64,000 nt of DNA from Haloferula sp. BvORR071 (GCF_000739615.1 NZ_BATP01000047.1:1-64000); one strand, 5' to 3'. Shown: positions 51,507-60,245, counted from the first letter of the stretch. The notes: generated by a model not told the origin, from the sequence alone. Numbers and translations: made by a program.

Positions 51507-52408
51507 ATTTCTTTCACCCAGCGGCGGAGTTCCAGAAGGGTGGACCCGCCAGCCCGGTGGGCGAGGTTGCGGGTTTGCACGGCAGTTTCGGCATTCGCGC
51601 GGAAGATTACCCGCTGGTAGCCGCATCCGGCGGTGGCGTGGAACATGTGGTGGGTGAGCAGCGGAATGACCCGGCGGCGAGCTCCGGGGATGTCCTCGCG
51701 CCCGGCGATGGCCATGACGCGGAGGTCCGGGCCGGCATCCGCGCAGAGGATCACGCCTAGAGTTTCACCAGCGTGGACCAGGCAGGCCGAGGCCTCGCGG
51801 TCGAGGCGGGCGCGCTCGCCGGACTCCCAGATCGAGCGAATCTCATTCTCGCTCATGAGCTGGGATGCGGTCAGGAGCGGGATGGCCTGCTCCACTTGGC
51901 AATCGCGGAGGGGGATGATTTGTGCCGCGCGGAGTGGGGAAGGGATTCGCGCCATGAGAGCATGCACCTCCACACCCCGGTCGGCGGCGATTTGGTAGGG
52001 AATTTCCAGGCGATACTCGCGGTAGCGCGGGGAGAAGCCCGCGGCACCCAGGGCCACATCCAAGGGGCTGTCTGCGGCTACCGGTGTGAGGTGCCGCAGG
52101 ATGCCGTGGAAGCCGGGGCTGGCGAAGCTCAGGAAGGCATTGAGAAATTCGGCCTCGTGGCCTGCAATCTCGCCTCCGGGGCCAGCGATCAGGCGGAAGT
52201 CGATCCAAGCGGGGTGGTCCTTGCCTGCGGCACGGCGCATGCAGCGGATCACTCCGACGATGCGGGCTGGCTCCCCATCCTCCACCGCGAGGAAGAAGAA
52301 GGTCCCCGGGTGGGGCCATGTCTGCTGGCTTTCGACAAAAAGCGCCCGGCCTATCTCATCGGGATAGGCCGGGCGGAAGATCAGAGGGCGGTCATTGGCC
52401 GCGATCAT
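51500..52408 (-). CDS. Tandem GNAT-like acetyltransferase-fold protein
   Basis: The 302-residue protein appears to hold two GNAT-like halves. The first has IFRPAYPDEIGRALFVESQQ, FFFLAVEDGEPARIVGVIRC and a C-terminal half-site HGILRHLTPVA; the second has LLTASQLMSENEIRSIWESG, LGVILCADAGPDLRVMAIAG and CGYQRVIFRANAETA. The N-terminus and the strand that grips acetyl-CoA are visible in both, but the R/Q-x-x-G-x-G/A loop is weak. It lies 112 bases upstream of the ATP-grasp gene on the same strand. A terminator-like hairpin lies inside its first 25 codons. Confidence 0.65.
   Translation of the reverse strand: MIAANDRPLIFRPAYPDEIGRALFVESQQTWPHPGTFFFLAVEDGEPARIVGVIRCMRRAAGKDHPAWIDFRLIAGPGGEIAGHEAEFLNAFLSFASPGFHGILRHLTPVAADSPLDVALGAAGFSPRYREYRLEIPYQIAADRGVEVHALMARIPSPLRAAQIIPLRDCQVEQAIPLLTASQLMSENEIRSIWESGERARLDREASACLVHAGETLGVILCADAGPDLRVMAIAGREDIPGARRRVIPLLTHHMFHATAGCGYQRVIFRANAETAVQTRNLAHRAGGSTLLELRRWVKEIH
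52338..52375 (-). terminator. Rho-independent terminator inside the GNAT coding start
   Basis: On the minus strand, 13 perfectly paired bases (52363-52375 with 52343-52355) enclose a seven-base loop and are followed by CTTTTTG. It lies 50 bases after the stop of the PEP-CTERM gene and falls on codons 12-22 of the GNAT gene, so it may end the PEP-CTERM transcript and also attenuate the downstream block. Confidence 0.75.
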
Positions 52409-52424
52409 GAGTGGCGGGTGCGGA

Positions 52425-53036
52425 TCAAGCGGCGCGACGGCGGCGGCGCAGGACGAGGCCACCGGCACCCAGGGAGAGCAGGGCGAGGGCGGAGGGCTCG
52501 GGCACCGCGGAGGAAGCGAGTTGGGCGGTGGGAAGCTCACCGATGGAACTCGGGAAGACCGCCTTGATGATCGAGCCTGTGACCGCCGTGCTGGTGGTCA
52601 TATTGAAATTGAATTGGAGCCAGACCCGCTGGGAGGAATCCGTATTGCTGACGGCGTAGAGCCAGTTGTCGCTGCCAAGAACGGCACCATTCACCGTGCC
52701 GCCATTCCAATATTCGATCAGCGAGGAATCGGTTGTGGTATCGGGCGCGAAGGATACGCCGGAGCCGGCACGCTGGAAGGGTGCCTCGGCCGTGCCTACC
52801 AAGTTGTCTCCCAAGGTGATCCGGCCCTTGTAGGTCGGGGTGTAAGGCGGGACCGGGAACGTGAAGCTGGTGGTGCTGAGGCTAACCGTACCGATATTGG
52901 CCAAGCCGGTGTTGTAGCTGGTGGCGTTGACGTTGACTACTGTTGCCGCGTCGGCATTGCCGGAGAGCAGGGCGGTCGTGCCGAGAGTCAGGGAGCCGTA
53001 GGAAAGGAGGCGCGAGGAGGTCGAGGAATGCTGCAT
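52425..53036 (-). CDS. PEP-CTERM sorting-domain protein
   Basis: The 203-residue protein has a signal peptide (SYGSLTLGTTALLSGNADA), a beta-rich central part (TVVNVNATSYNTGLANIGTV onward) and a C-terminal PEP-CTERM motif: VPEPSALALLSLGAGGLVLR followed by RRRRAA. PEP-CTERM proteins are cleaved and anchored by exosortase and are linked to extracellular polysaccharide. No exosortase gene is in the window. Its terminator lies inside the next gene. Confidence 0.88.
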   Translation of the reverse strand: MQHSSTSSRLLSYGSLTLGTTALLSGNADAATVVNVNATSYNTGLANIGTVSLSTTSFTFPVPPYTPTYKGRITLGDNLVGTAEAPFQRAGSGVSFAPDTTTDSSLIEYWNGGTVNGAVLGSDNWLYAVSNTDSSQRVWLQFNFNMTTSTAVTGSIIKAVFPSSIGELPTAQLASSAVPEPSALALLSLGAGGLVLRRRRRAA

Positions 53037-53131
53037 CGGAGAGGGTGGAAGAGCGGGAAATTAACTGCCCCGAAATATCAGGTCAACGAGAACAGCCTAC
53101 GCGAAGACGTAATAACTCCGCGCTATTCCGG

Positions 53132-55846
53132 TCAGCGATTGCGGAACAAGTCGCTTCTAACAGCAACTCCGGCTTTTCCTGCGTCGAATGGCAAAGGCAG
53201 GAAGTCGGCGAGCTTCGCGAGCCATGGAGCCGGGTCCGCAACCAGGTCGGGGTAGGGGATTTCTAACAGATCTATCGCTGGTGCCAGGCGGAGGGCGGAG
53301 AGCAGTTTGTTAGAATGGCCTGCGAGTTCCGACTGCATGCTGCCGGGATCGCTGGCTTCCGTTTCGCCCCGATGCCGGATCATCGTTTGTTGCGAGCGGG
53401 CGATCTGCTCCACCGGGCGGGTCATGAAGATGAGCTTGTAGCGGTGGGTTGGCGGCAGGTGCGGCAGTAGTGCTGAGATGACCTTCACTGCCTTGCCTTG
53501 CGTTTGGGCAATCAGGTGGGGGTCGGAGGGTAGCGACTTGATGGCTTCCCACTCGTAGTAGCCGGCGGGATTGTCGCTGTCGGCTTCGCGGAGGCCATCG
53601 GTCATGGGTTCGATGCCGCCGGCTTCGAGGATCTGCATCATCAGCGAGGTGCCGGAGCGGGGCAGGCCGGAGACGATCAGGAGTTCGAGGCCGCTGTGGA
53701 TCGGGATGGCGGTAGGAAGTGGAGGCCGGAGCAGGCTTGTTGCGCGGGCTTGCTGGCGGGCGGCGATCTCTTCCCGCAGGCGGTTGATGCGTGCGGTATC
53801 TCCGCTATCGCGGTCCTTGCGCGCCGCGCGGGAGCGGAGCAACCAGTCGCTGCTACCGGCGGGAACGCCGCGCAGACGCTCCAGGTAGGCGAGCATGCGG
53901 CAGGCGCTCGCCAGGTCGAAGGCGCCGCCGATCTGCACGGCATTGCGCAATGCTGTCTCGGCATGGGCGAGGTCGCCCGAGTGTAGCAAGGCGGAACCTA
54001 ACAGGAAGTGGCCGCGCGGGTTGGCGTAGTCGTGGGCGACGGCATCCATCGCGGCGGCGGCGGCTTCCTCCGCACGACCGGCGTGCAGCTGGCAGCGGGC
54101 GAGGGCGAGGTGGCCTTGGACCTCGGCCGGGTTGGTTGCCAGGATCTTGCGGGCGCATTCCTCCGCTTCCGGCCACTTGCGCAGGGCCAGGTAGGCTTGC
54201 GAGAGGTAGTTGAGGAGGAGAGGCGCATCCGGATCTTCCTCGCGGACTTGTTCTAACAGCTTGAGTGCGTGGGCCGGCTGTTTCCGTTCGAGGGCGATGT
54301 AGGCTTGGATCAGGCGCGCGCCACCGCGGTGCCCGACATTGGCAAGGGCGACCCCGGTGGTCCGCTCCGCTTCATCCAAGAGTCCGAGAACGAGCTGGCA
54401 GCGGGCGAGCAGTTGCGCGTGGTCGCTGCGCTCGGGGAAGCCGTGGTGGCAGTCTTCTAACAGGGGGAGTGCTTCCTCCCAGCGGCCGCCGTAGATGCAG
54501 GCGCGGGCGAGATTCCATGAGTTCTCGCGGCGGGTGTCGGCCGCGGCTTGCTCGGCGTCGGTGGAAATCTCGTCGATGTAGCCGAGCTTCACGAATTGAT
54601 CGAGCAGGGCCTGGCTCTCGGCGGCGCTGAAGGTTGCTGCCTGGCGGTGCACTTTTCCGGAATCTTCCCAAGTGGGAATGGCTTCGACCGGGCGGCTTTC
54701 TTCGAAGGCTTCCTGCAGCACCCGGCCCTCCATGTCCGCGCCGACCGGCAGGCCGAACCAATGCAGGATGGTTGGCGCGATGTCTAACAGGCGTGCGCCA
54801 TGGACCAGCGAGTCCTTCCGGAAGCCTTCCCCGCTGGCGACGAGGACACCCTGCGGGCGGTGCCAGACAGTGATGCCCGCCGGTACATTCGGCGTGTAGG
54901 CGGGGCGCAGGTGGTCGCTGTGGAAGCCGTGGTCGCTCACCAGCATGACCGCTGTGTCCGGACCGGCGAGATCGAGCAGGCGCTGGAGCATCAGGTCATG
55001 GGCGCGGTAGGCCATGGCCACCACGTTCTGATAGATGGCGAAGTCGCGCTCCGGCACGCTCTCCATCCGTGGCGGATGGTAGGGCATGAAGATGTGGCTG
55101 ATCTCGTCGATCGCGCGGAAATAGACCGCCATGAAGTCCCAGTCCGGACGATGTTCCAGCAGCCAGGTGGCGGCGGCTTGCACCGAGTAAGCCTCGGCCA
55201 GGCGCTCTGCCAGCAAGGCAAGGCGCTGGTCCTTGCTCTGGTCCACCTCGTGGGCCAGCGGAACGAAGAGCCGGAGGATTTGCTCGGGATCGATCTCGTG
55301 GGGGCTGACCCGCAGTTCATCGAGATCCGCCGCAAGTTCGGGCGGCCAGTAGGTGCCCGGCGGTGGCGGTGGCCAGTCGGCGGGGTCTTGGTCTGGTTCC
55401 ACGTCCTTGAGATGGGCATGGAGATTCGAGACCATGCAGCCGTTCAAGTCGCGCTCGCCTTGGGTGGCGAACCAGCCGACAACATGGTTCTTCAAGCCGC
55501 GCTCGCCGAGCATCTCCCAGAGCACCTTGCACTTCCGCGTCGTGGCGGAGACAGGCACCACCCGGCTGCTGTTAGGGTCGACTTCGGTAAAGCCGGCGAC
55601 GCCGTGATGGTAGGCCATCTTGCCGCTCGCAATTGAGGTCCACAGCATCGGTGAGAGCTGCGGCTCAAGCGTCGCCAGATTGCCGGAGATGCCGCCTTCG
55701 ATCAGGGACTGCAGCGCGGGCAGTTCCCCGCGATCGAGCATCGGGTGGATGATCTTCCAATCGGCCGAGTCCCAGCCGACGAGCAGGAGGCGTTTGCGTG
55801 TGGGGGCGGGTGCGGGTGTGGTGGACAAGGCCGACAGCGATGCCAC
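53132..55846 (-). CDS. Alkaline-phosphatase-superfamily phosphodiesterase fused to TPR and sulfotransferase domains
   Basis: This 904-residue protein has three parts. Residues about 15-400 are a type I phosphodiesterase/nucleotide pyrophosphatase domain, with RLLLVGWDSADWKII, nucleophile-bearing LSPMLWTSIASGK, AIDEISHIF and VSDHGFHS. Residues about 430-690 are TPR helices (for example GARLIQAYIALERKQPAHAL and LNYLSQAYLALRKWPEAEEC). The C-terminus is a sulfotransferase-type P-loop domain with VSGLPRSGTSLMMQIL (near residue 727, the 5'-phosphosulfate loop) and RPVEQIARSQQTMIRHR (3'-phosphate loop). No signal peptide is seen. It may remove one ester and place another on a saccharide or lipid; this is inference. 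Confidence 0.85.
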   Translation of the reverse strand: MASLSALSTTPAPAPTRKRLLLVGWDSADWKIIHPMLDRGELPALQSLIEGGISGNLATLEPQLSPMLWTSIASGKMAYHHGVAGFTEVDPNSSRVVPVSATTRKCKVLWEMLGERGLKNHVVGWFATQGERDLNGCMVSNLHAHLKDVEPDQDPADWPPPPPGTYWPPELAADLDELRVSPHEIDPEQILRLFVPLAHEVDQSKDQRLALLAERLAEAYSVQAAATWLLEHRPDWDFMAVYFRAIDEISHIFMPYHPPRMESVPERDFAIYQNVVAMAYRAHDLMLQRLLDLAGPDTAVMLVSDHGFHSDHLRPAYTPNVPAGITVWHRPQGVLVASGEGFRKDSLVHGARLLDIAPTILHWFGLPVGADMEGRVLQEAFEESRPVEAIPTWEDSGKVHRQAATFSAAESQALLDQFVKLGYIDEISTDAEQAAADTRRENSWNLARACIYGGRWEEALPLLEDCHHGFPERSDHAQLLARCQLVLGLLDEAERTTGVALANVGHRGGARLIQAYIALERKQPAHALKLLEQVREEDPDAPLLLNYLSQAYLALRKWPEAEECARKILATNPAEVQGHLALARCQLHAGRAEEAAAAAMDAVAHDYANPRGHFLLGSALLHSGDLAHAETALRNAVQIGGAFDLASACRMLAYLERLRGVPAGSSDWLLRSRAARKDRDSGDTARINRLREEIAARQQARATSLLRPPLPTAIPIHSGLELLIVSGLPRSGTSLMMQILEAGGIEPMTDGLREADSDNPAGYYEWEAIKSLPSDPHLIAQTQGKAVKVISALLPHLPPTHRYKLIFMTRPVEQIARSQQTMIRHRGETEASDPGSMQSELAGHSNKLLSALRLAPAIDLLEIPYPDLVADPAPWLAKLADFLPLPFDAGKAGVAVRSDLFRNR

Positions 55847-55868
55847 CTGAAGTCACGACGCGCAAGGA

Positions 55869-57032
55869 TCACAATCCCGCCGCCGCTTCCTGAAAGGCCT
55901 TGCGCAGGTCCGAGCCGTCGGAGTTCGGGAAATCCGCGCGCTGCACGAGCATCACGTAGGCTCGGCCTTTTACCGGGTCGATCCATGCCTGGGTGCCGTA
56001 GGCACCGCCGTGACCGAAGGTGCCGGGCGAGACGCTGGCGGTCACGCCCTGCGGCTCGCGGACCACGCACCAGGCGAGGCCCCAGCCATTGCCGGGGGTG
56101 AAGCCGGTCTTCAGATCGCCGCTTTGAATGGTTGTCATCTGCTTCACGGATTCCTCCTTGAGGTAGCGTTTTCCATCGAGCTCGCCGCCGCGCAGGATCA
56201 TGCGGGTAAACTTGCCGTAGTCATCCGCGGTGGAGAAAAGGCCGCCATTGGCCAGCGGGTAGCGGTCCTTGCTGGTCACCGGCTTGTTGGCCAGGAACAG
56301 CAGCCCAGTCTTCTCAAGCTGGCCGCCATCCGTGCGCTTGTAAGAGCTGGCGATGCGCTTGGCCTGCTCCTCGGTCGGGTAGAAGGTGGTGTCCTTCATC
56401 CCCATCGGGGTGAAGAGATGCTTCTGCAAGAAGGAGGGATAGTCTTCGCCGGAGACGACCTCGACGATGCGGCCGGCGGCATTGATGCCGGACTGGCAAT
56501 ACTCCCACTTGCTGCCCGGCGCGAACTTCAGTGGCTTGGCCACGATCTTCGGCATCAGCTCCTTCAGGGTCTTCACGTCATCGCTCTCCGGGCTGCGCAC
56601 ATCGCTCAGGCCACTGCTGTGGGTCAGGCATTGCTTGATGGTGATCTCCACCGGCTTGCCCTCGGCATCCTTGAGGTCCTTGAATTCGGGCAGATACTTC
56701 GAGACCGGATCATCCACCGAGAGCTTGCCGGCTTCCTGCATCATCATCACCGCGGTGCCGGTGATCGGCTTGGTCATGGAGGCGATCCAGAACATCGAGT
56801 CCTTCTCCATCGGCTTCTTCGAGTCGAGGTCGGCGTAGCCATTGGCCGAGGTGAAGACCACGCCTTCCTTGTCGGCGACGAGGGTCACCGCGCCCGAGAT
56901 CTCACGGTCATCGACTGCCTTGTCCATCACCTTGATCACCGGCGGAGTTTCGAGGGCGGTGGGGCCGGGCACTTGGGCGAAGGCGGGCAGGGCAAGCGCG
57001 ACGCAGGCGGGCAGAAGGATCTGGGGTTTCAT
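55869..57032 (-). CDS. Secreted serine hydrolase of the beta-lactamase (class C/EstB) family
   Basis: The 387-residue protein has a signal peptide (LLPACVALALPAFA). The S-x-x-K motif is ASMTK (Ser about 85, Lys about 88), the Tyr motif is WEYCQSGIN and the third motif is FGHGGAYGT. The middle motif lacks the Asn of the usual Y-S/A-N, as is common in esterases. It is a penicillin-binding-protein-like esterase or peptidase rather than a proven beta-lactamase. It is divergent from the fucosidase gene. Confidence 0.88.
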   Translation of the reverse strand: MKPQILLPACVALALPAFAQVPGPTALETPPVIKVMDKAVDDREISGAVTLVADKEGVVFTSANGYADLDSKKPMEKDSMFWIASMTKPITGTAVMMMQEAGKLSVDDPVSKYLPEFKDLKDAEGKPVEITIKQCLTHSSGLSDVRSPESDDVKTLKELMPKIVAKPLKFAPGSKWEYCQSGINAAGRIVEVVSGEDYPSFLQKHLFTPMGMKDTTFYPTEEQAKRIASSYKRTDGGQLEKTGLLFLANKPVTSKDRYPLANGGLFSTADDYGKFTRMILRGGELDGKRYLKEESVKQMTTIQSGDLKTGFTPGNGWGLAWCVVREPQGVTASVSPGTFGHGGAYGTQAWIDPVKGRAYVMLVQRADFPNSDGSDLRKAFQEAAAGL

Positions 57033-57156
57033 CGGTGGCAGGCTAGGCAGGCCCCGCGGGAGTGCAAGGAGCCGCTGTGTAACGCAGATAGCTCCGCCAC
57101 TCTTGCTTACCCGCTCGGGTAGTTGGCGGAATCATGGGATTGCGGATGATGCTGGC
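57033..57156. promoter_or_regulatory. Divergent promoter region (serine hydrolase/fucosidase)
   Basis: These 124 bases separate two divergent secreted-enzyme genes and must hold both promoters. No clear -35/-10 boxes or operator are seen. Confidence 0.35.
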
Positions 57157-58680
57157 ATGAGACTCGGACTCCCGTTCGTCATCGCCGCCTTGGCCCTTCC
57201 GGCGGCCAGTCATGCGCAGGAGGAGTACGCCAGGCACTTCGATCCGGGCGTGATGGGGCCGCCTACGACGCCTGCGATCGAGAAGGCCGCACTGGCCCAA
57301 GTCTCCACGCCGCTGGCTCCGGGACCTTGCGAGGCGACATGGGAGTCCGTGGCGAAGAACTACCGGCCGCCGGCATGGTTCGAGGACGCGAAGTTCGGGA
57401 TCTTCCTCCACTGGGGGCTCTACGCCGTGCCCGCCTATCACAATGAGTGGTACGAAAAGCACATGTACTCCGCGCAGGCGAAGTGGCATGAGGAGCACTT
57501 CGGCCCGCTGGAGAAGTTCGGCTACAAGGACTTCATCCCGCGCTTCACCTGCAAGAACTACGATCCTGCGGCTTGGGCGGAGCTCTTCCGGAAATCCGGT
57601 GCGCGCTATGTGATCCCCACTGCCCAGCACCACGACAACTTCGCGCTATGGGACAGCAAGCTCACGAAGATCGACGCCAAGGACATGGGGCCGAAGCGCG
57701 ACTTGATCGGCGACCTCGCCGCGGCGGTGCGCAAGGAGGGCCTCAAGTTCGGCGTCTCGAACCACGGGATCGAGAACTTCACCTTCATCGAGCCGGAGAA
57801 GAGCATCCGCGCGCGACTGGAGGCGCAGAAGGCGGATCTCTTCGACCCGGAGTGGGCGGAGTTTTACCACGTGGCGGACAAGAGCGATGCGGCGCAAGCC
57901 CGCTTCCTGGGCGACTGGGTGGAGCGTAATCTGGAGCTGATCGACAAGTACCAGCCGGACATGCTGTGGTTCGACAATGGTGCGAACGGTGCCAAGAACC
58001 GCGAGCTCGACCAGCTGAAGCTGCGGGTGGCGGCCCACTACTACAACCGCGCGAAGGAGTGGGGGAGGGAGGTCTCCATCAGCACCAAGGGGCTGGCCTA
58101 CGCACCCAGCGGCGACCACCTGAAGCAGATCGGCTCGATCATCGACTTCGAGAAGATCGGCAACCGCTCGCCCGCGGGGATCCGTCCGGGACCTTGGCAA
58201 GTGGACCAGCCGATCGGCAGCACCTGGGGCTACACCACCGGCATGAAGATCACCGGTGCGGATCGGGTGATTTCTCAACTGGTCGATACGGTCAGCAAGG
58301 GCGGCAACCTGCTGCTCAATCTCTCGCCGACGGCGGAGGGAGAGATTCCCAAGGAGCAGCAGGCGACGCTGCTGGGAATCGGCAAATGGCTGGAGACCAA
58401 TGGCGAGGCGATCTATGGCAGCCGTCCGTGGAAGCAATTCGGCGAGGACAAGCTGCGCTTCACCACCAAGGGCGGCGCGCTGTACCTTTTCGTCCCGGGG
58501 AATTCCGGCGCGGAGGTCCGGGTGAAGGCGCTCGCGGGGGCGAAGGCCTCCGGAGTTAGCCTGCTCGGTAGTGCCTCGAAGCTGGAGTTCTCGGGAAGTC
58601 CGGAGGCATTGGTAATCAAGCTGCCGGAGGACGCGCGGCGCACGCCTGTGGCGGTCCTGAAAATCACTGGTGAACTTTGA
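57157..58680 (+). CDS. Secreted alpha-L-fucosidase (GH29)
   Basis: This 507-residue enzyme has a signal peptide (RLGLPFVIAALALPAASHAQ). The GH29 barrel begins WFEDAKFGIFLHWGLYAVPA, with the sugar-binding HHDNFALWDS and the nucleophile in DMLWFDNGANG (Asp about 273). NLLLNLSPTAEGEIP closes the barrel, followed by a short C-terminal beta domain. It removes L-fucose from glycans outside the cytoplasm. The following DUF1080 gene starts 52 bases later, consistent with joint use on a fucosylated polysaccharide. Confidence 0.94.
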   Translation: MRLGLPFVIAALALPAASHAQEEYARHFDPGVMGPPTTPAIEKAALAQVSTPLAPGPCEATWESVAKNYRPPAWFEDAKFGIFLHWGLYAVPAYHNEWYEKHMYSAQAKWHEEHFGPLEKFGYKDFIPRFTCKNYDPAAWAELFRKSGARYVIPTAQHHDNFALWDSKLTKIDAKDMGPKRDLIGDLAAAVRKEGLKFGVSNHGIENFTFIEPEKSIRARLEAQKADLFDPEWAEFYHVADKSDAAQARFLGDWVERNLELIDKYQPDMLWFDNGANGAKNRELDQLKLRVAAHYYNRAKEWGREVSISTKGLAYAPSGDHLKQIGSIIDFEKIGNRSPAGIRPGPWQVDQPIGSTWGYTTGMKITGADRVISQLVDTVSKGGNLLLNLSPTAEGEIPKEQQATLLGIGKWLETNGEAIYGSRPWKQFGEDKLRFTTKGGALYLFVPGNSGAEVRVKALAGAKASGVSLLGSASKLEFSGSPEALVIKLPEDARRTPVAVLKITGEL

Positions 58681-58732
58681 AAGAATCCCGCTCATTTTCG
58701 GGAAAGACCTGTCCGACAACTCCGTAAATCCC

Positions 58733-59311
58733 ATGATGACCCGTTACTTGCTTCTCGCGTCGATGTTCCTTTCCGGCCTGGCCGGTGCGGAACCTGAAAA
58801 GATCTTCAATGGCACCAACCTGGATGGCTGGAAGGTCAAAGGTGGTGAATACTGGACCGCCACGGACGGCGTCCTGAAGGGCGAGAGCGATGACAAGAAG
58901 CAGGGCTCGGTGCTGTGGACGGAGAAGGAGTTCAAGGACTTCACCGTGGAGCTGGAGTTCCGCTTCTCCGGCGATATCGACTCCGGCGTCTTCCTGCGCG
59001 GCGAGGCGGATCAGATCCAGATCGGTGTCTCGCGCTCGCTGAAGGTGGACATGACCTGCTCGCCCTACATCGGGCCGAAGGGCAAGTACCCGCAGACCGC
59101 CGCCGGGGTGAAGGAGCTGCTCAAGGACGGCGACTGGAACAAGATGAAGATCGTGGCCAAGGGGAACACCTACACGGTCTCCCTGAACGGCAAGCAGGTG
59201 ATCGAATACGTCTCCGACACCGCGAAGGAAACCGGCCCGCTGGGTCTGCAGGTCCATCCGGGCGTGAAGATGAAGGTCGAGTTCAAGAACCTGACGGTGG
59301 AACCGATTTAA
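58733..59311 (+). CDS. Secreted DUF1080 (3-keto-disaccharide hydrolase-type) protein
   Basis: The 192-residue protein has a signal peptide (YLLLASMFLSGLAGAEPEK) and one DUF1080 jelly-roll domain with IFNGTNLDGWKVKGGEYWTA, DFTVELEFRFSGDIDSGVFL and GPLGLQVHPG. Characterised family members hydrolyse 3-keto glycosides, and the fold resembles LamG. It directly follows the fucosidase, suggesting that the two digest a common glycan. Two start codons at 58733 and 58736 are equivalent. Confidence 0.88.
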   Translation: MMTRYLLLASMFLSGLAGAEPEKIFNGTNLDGWKVKGGEYWTATDGVLKGESDDKKQGSVLWTEKEFKDFTVELEFRFSGDIDSGVFLRGEADQIQIGVSRSLKVDMTCSPYIGPKGKYPQTAAGVKELLKDGDWNKMKIVAKGNTYTVSLNGKQVIEYVSDTAKETGPLGLQVHPGVKMKVEFKNLTVEPI

Positions 59312-59380
59312 GGTGCCGGGCTTCCAGCCAAGGATTCTGATCGCCGGTCCGCTGGGTCGGCGATATTCCTTGGGTGCTGC

Positions 59381-60085
59381 ATGGCTGAGGAATTGGTGGG
59401 AGAGGAAGAATTTGAAGCGCTGGTTCGCCCCCTGATCGGGCTTGAGGTCTCCTTGCTGTGGAAAGGCTACGGAACGGCGATTTTCCTGGAATTGGGAGTC
59501 CTCGGGCCGCCGTCGCGTCCGGGCGGGCGGGGCAATGGCGAGGCTTGCATTGCCATCGAGGAGGACTGGCGGGTGGAGACGCAGAGGGCTGTGGCCTTTG
59601 GTAGCTCGGACAGCCGCGGAGAAATCGCCGCTGGCATCGCTTCGCTCCAGGGCAGCCTGATGACAGCCATCTCGTTCGCCGGGCGGATCCGGGAATTGCT
59701 GGTGGAATTCTCAAACGGTCAGGGTCTCCGTACCATGGTGATGACCCGTCGTGATCCCGAGTGGTCGATTCGGCTCCCCGACGGGCGATGGCTGGGAGTC
59801 GAGGCGGGACGGATAACCCTGGACCACGGCGAGGCCAAGGGGCTGAGTTCTGTGGAAACGACAGTGTCGGAGGGGGCTGATGCCATTGCCGCCCGCTGGG
59901 GCATTCCGCGGCTTGAGCCTGCTCCGGGCAAGTGCCGGGATTGCCGCTCATTTGTCCATTTGGATGGGGACTTCGCCCTCTTGGATTACGGCTGCTGCAC
60001 TGCTACAGGCGGGCCTTTCGATGGGAAGGTTGTCCATATCCGGAGCGGCTGTCCGGAGTTCAGCCAAGACGCGGTCGCCGGGTAA
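59381..60085 (+). CDS. Hypothetical protein with Cys-rich C-terminal motif
   Basis: The 234-residue cytoplasmic protein is not recognised over its first 180 residues, which are mixed alpha/beta (GTAIFLELGVLG, WSIRLPDGRWLGVEAGRITL). The C-terminal 45 residues form a likely zinc site: CRDCRSFVHLDGDF, then YGCCTATGGPFDGKVVHI, then SGCPEF. This Cys and D-G-x-V-V pattern resembles the end of DUF3027 proteins of actinobacteria; that link is by eye only. Confidence 0.6.
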   Translation: MAEELVGEEEFEALVRPLIGLEVSLLWKGYGTAIFLELGVLGPPSRPGGRGNGEACIAIEEDWRVETQRAVAFGSSDSRGEIAAGIASLQGSLMTAISFAGRIRELLVEFSNGQGLRTMVMTRRDPEWSIRLPDGRWLGVEAGRITLDHGEAKGLSSVETTVSEGADAIAARWGIPRLEPAPGKCRDCRSFVHLDGDFALLDYGCCTATGGPFDGKVVHIRSGCPEFSQDAVAG

Positions 60086-60245
60086 TCATCCGGCTTGGGA
60101 ATCTGTGGGTAAATCTGCTTTTGATTGGGTTTCGGCGCTATTTGAGGCTCTGTGAGTTCCCGGCACGGCTGATGCTCCTTTTTGTAACAGCTTCTTGACT
60201 GACGGGGGCATTGACGCACGGGGGAGCAAGTGCATCATCCCGCCC

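Noticed and set aside
52395..53255. Plus-strand frame over the PEP-CTERM gene
   Set aside because: The minus strand has a signal peptide and a PEP-CTERM motif; the plus frame has neither.
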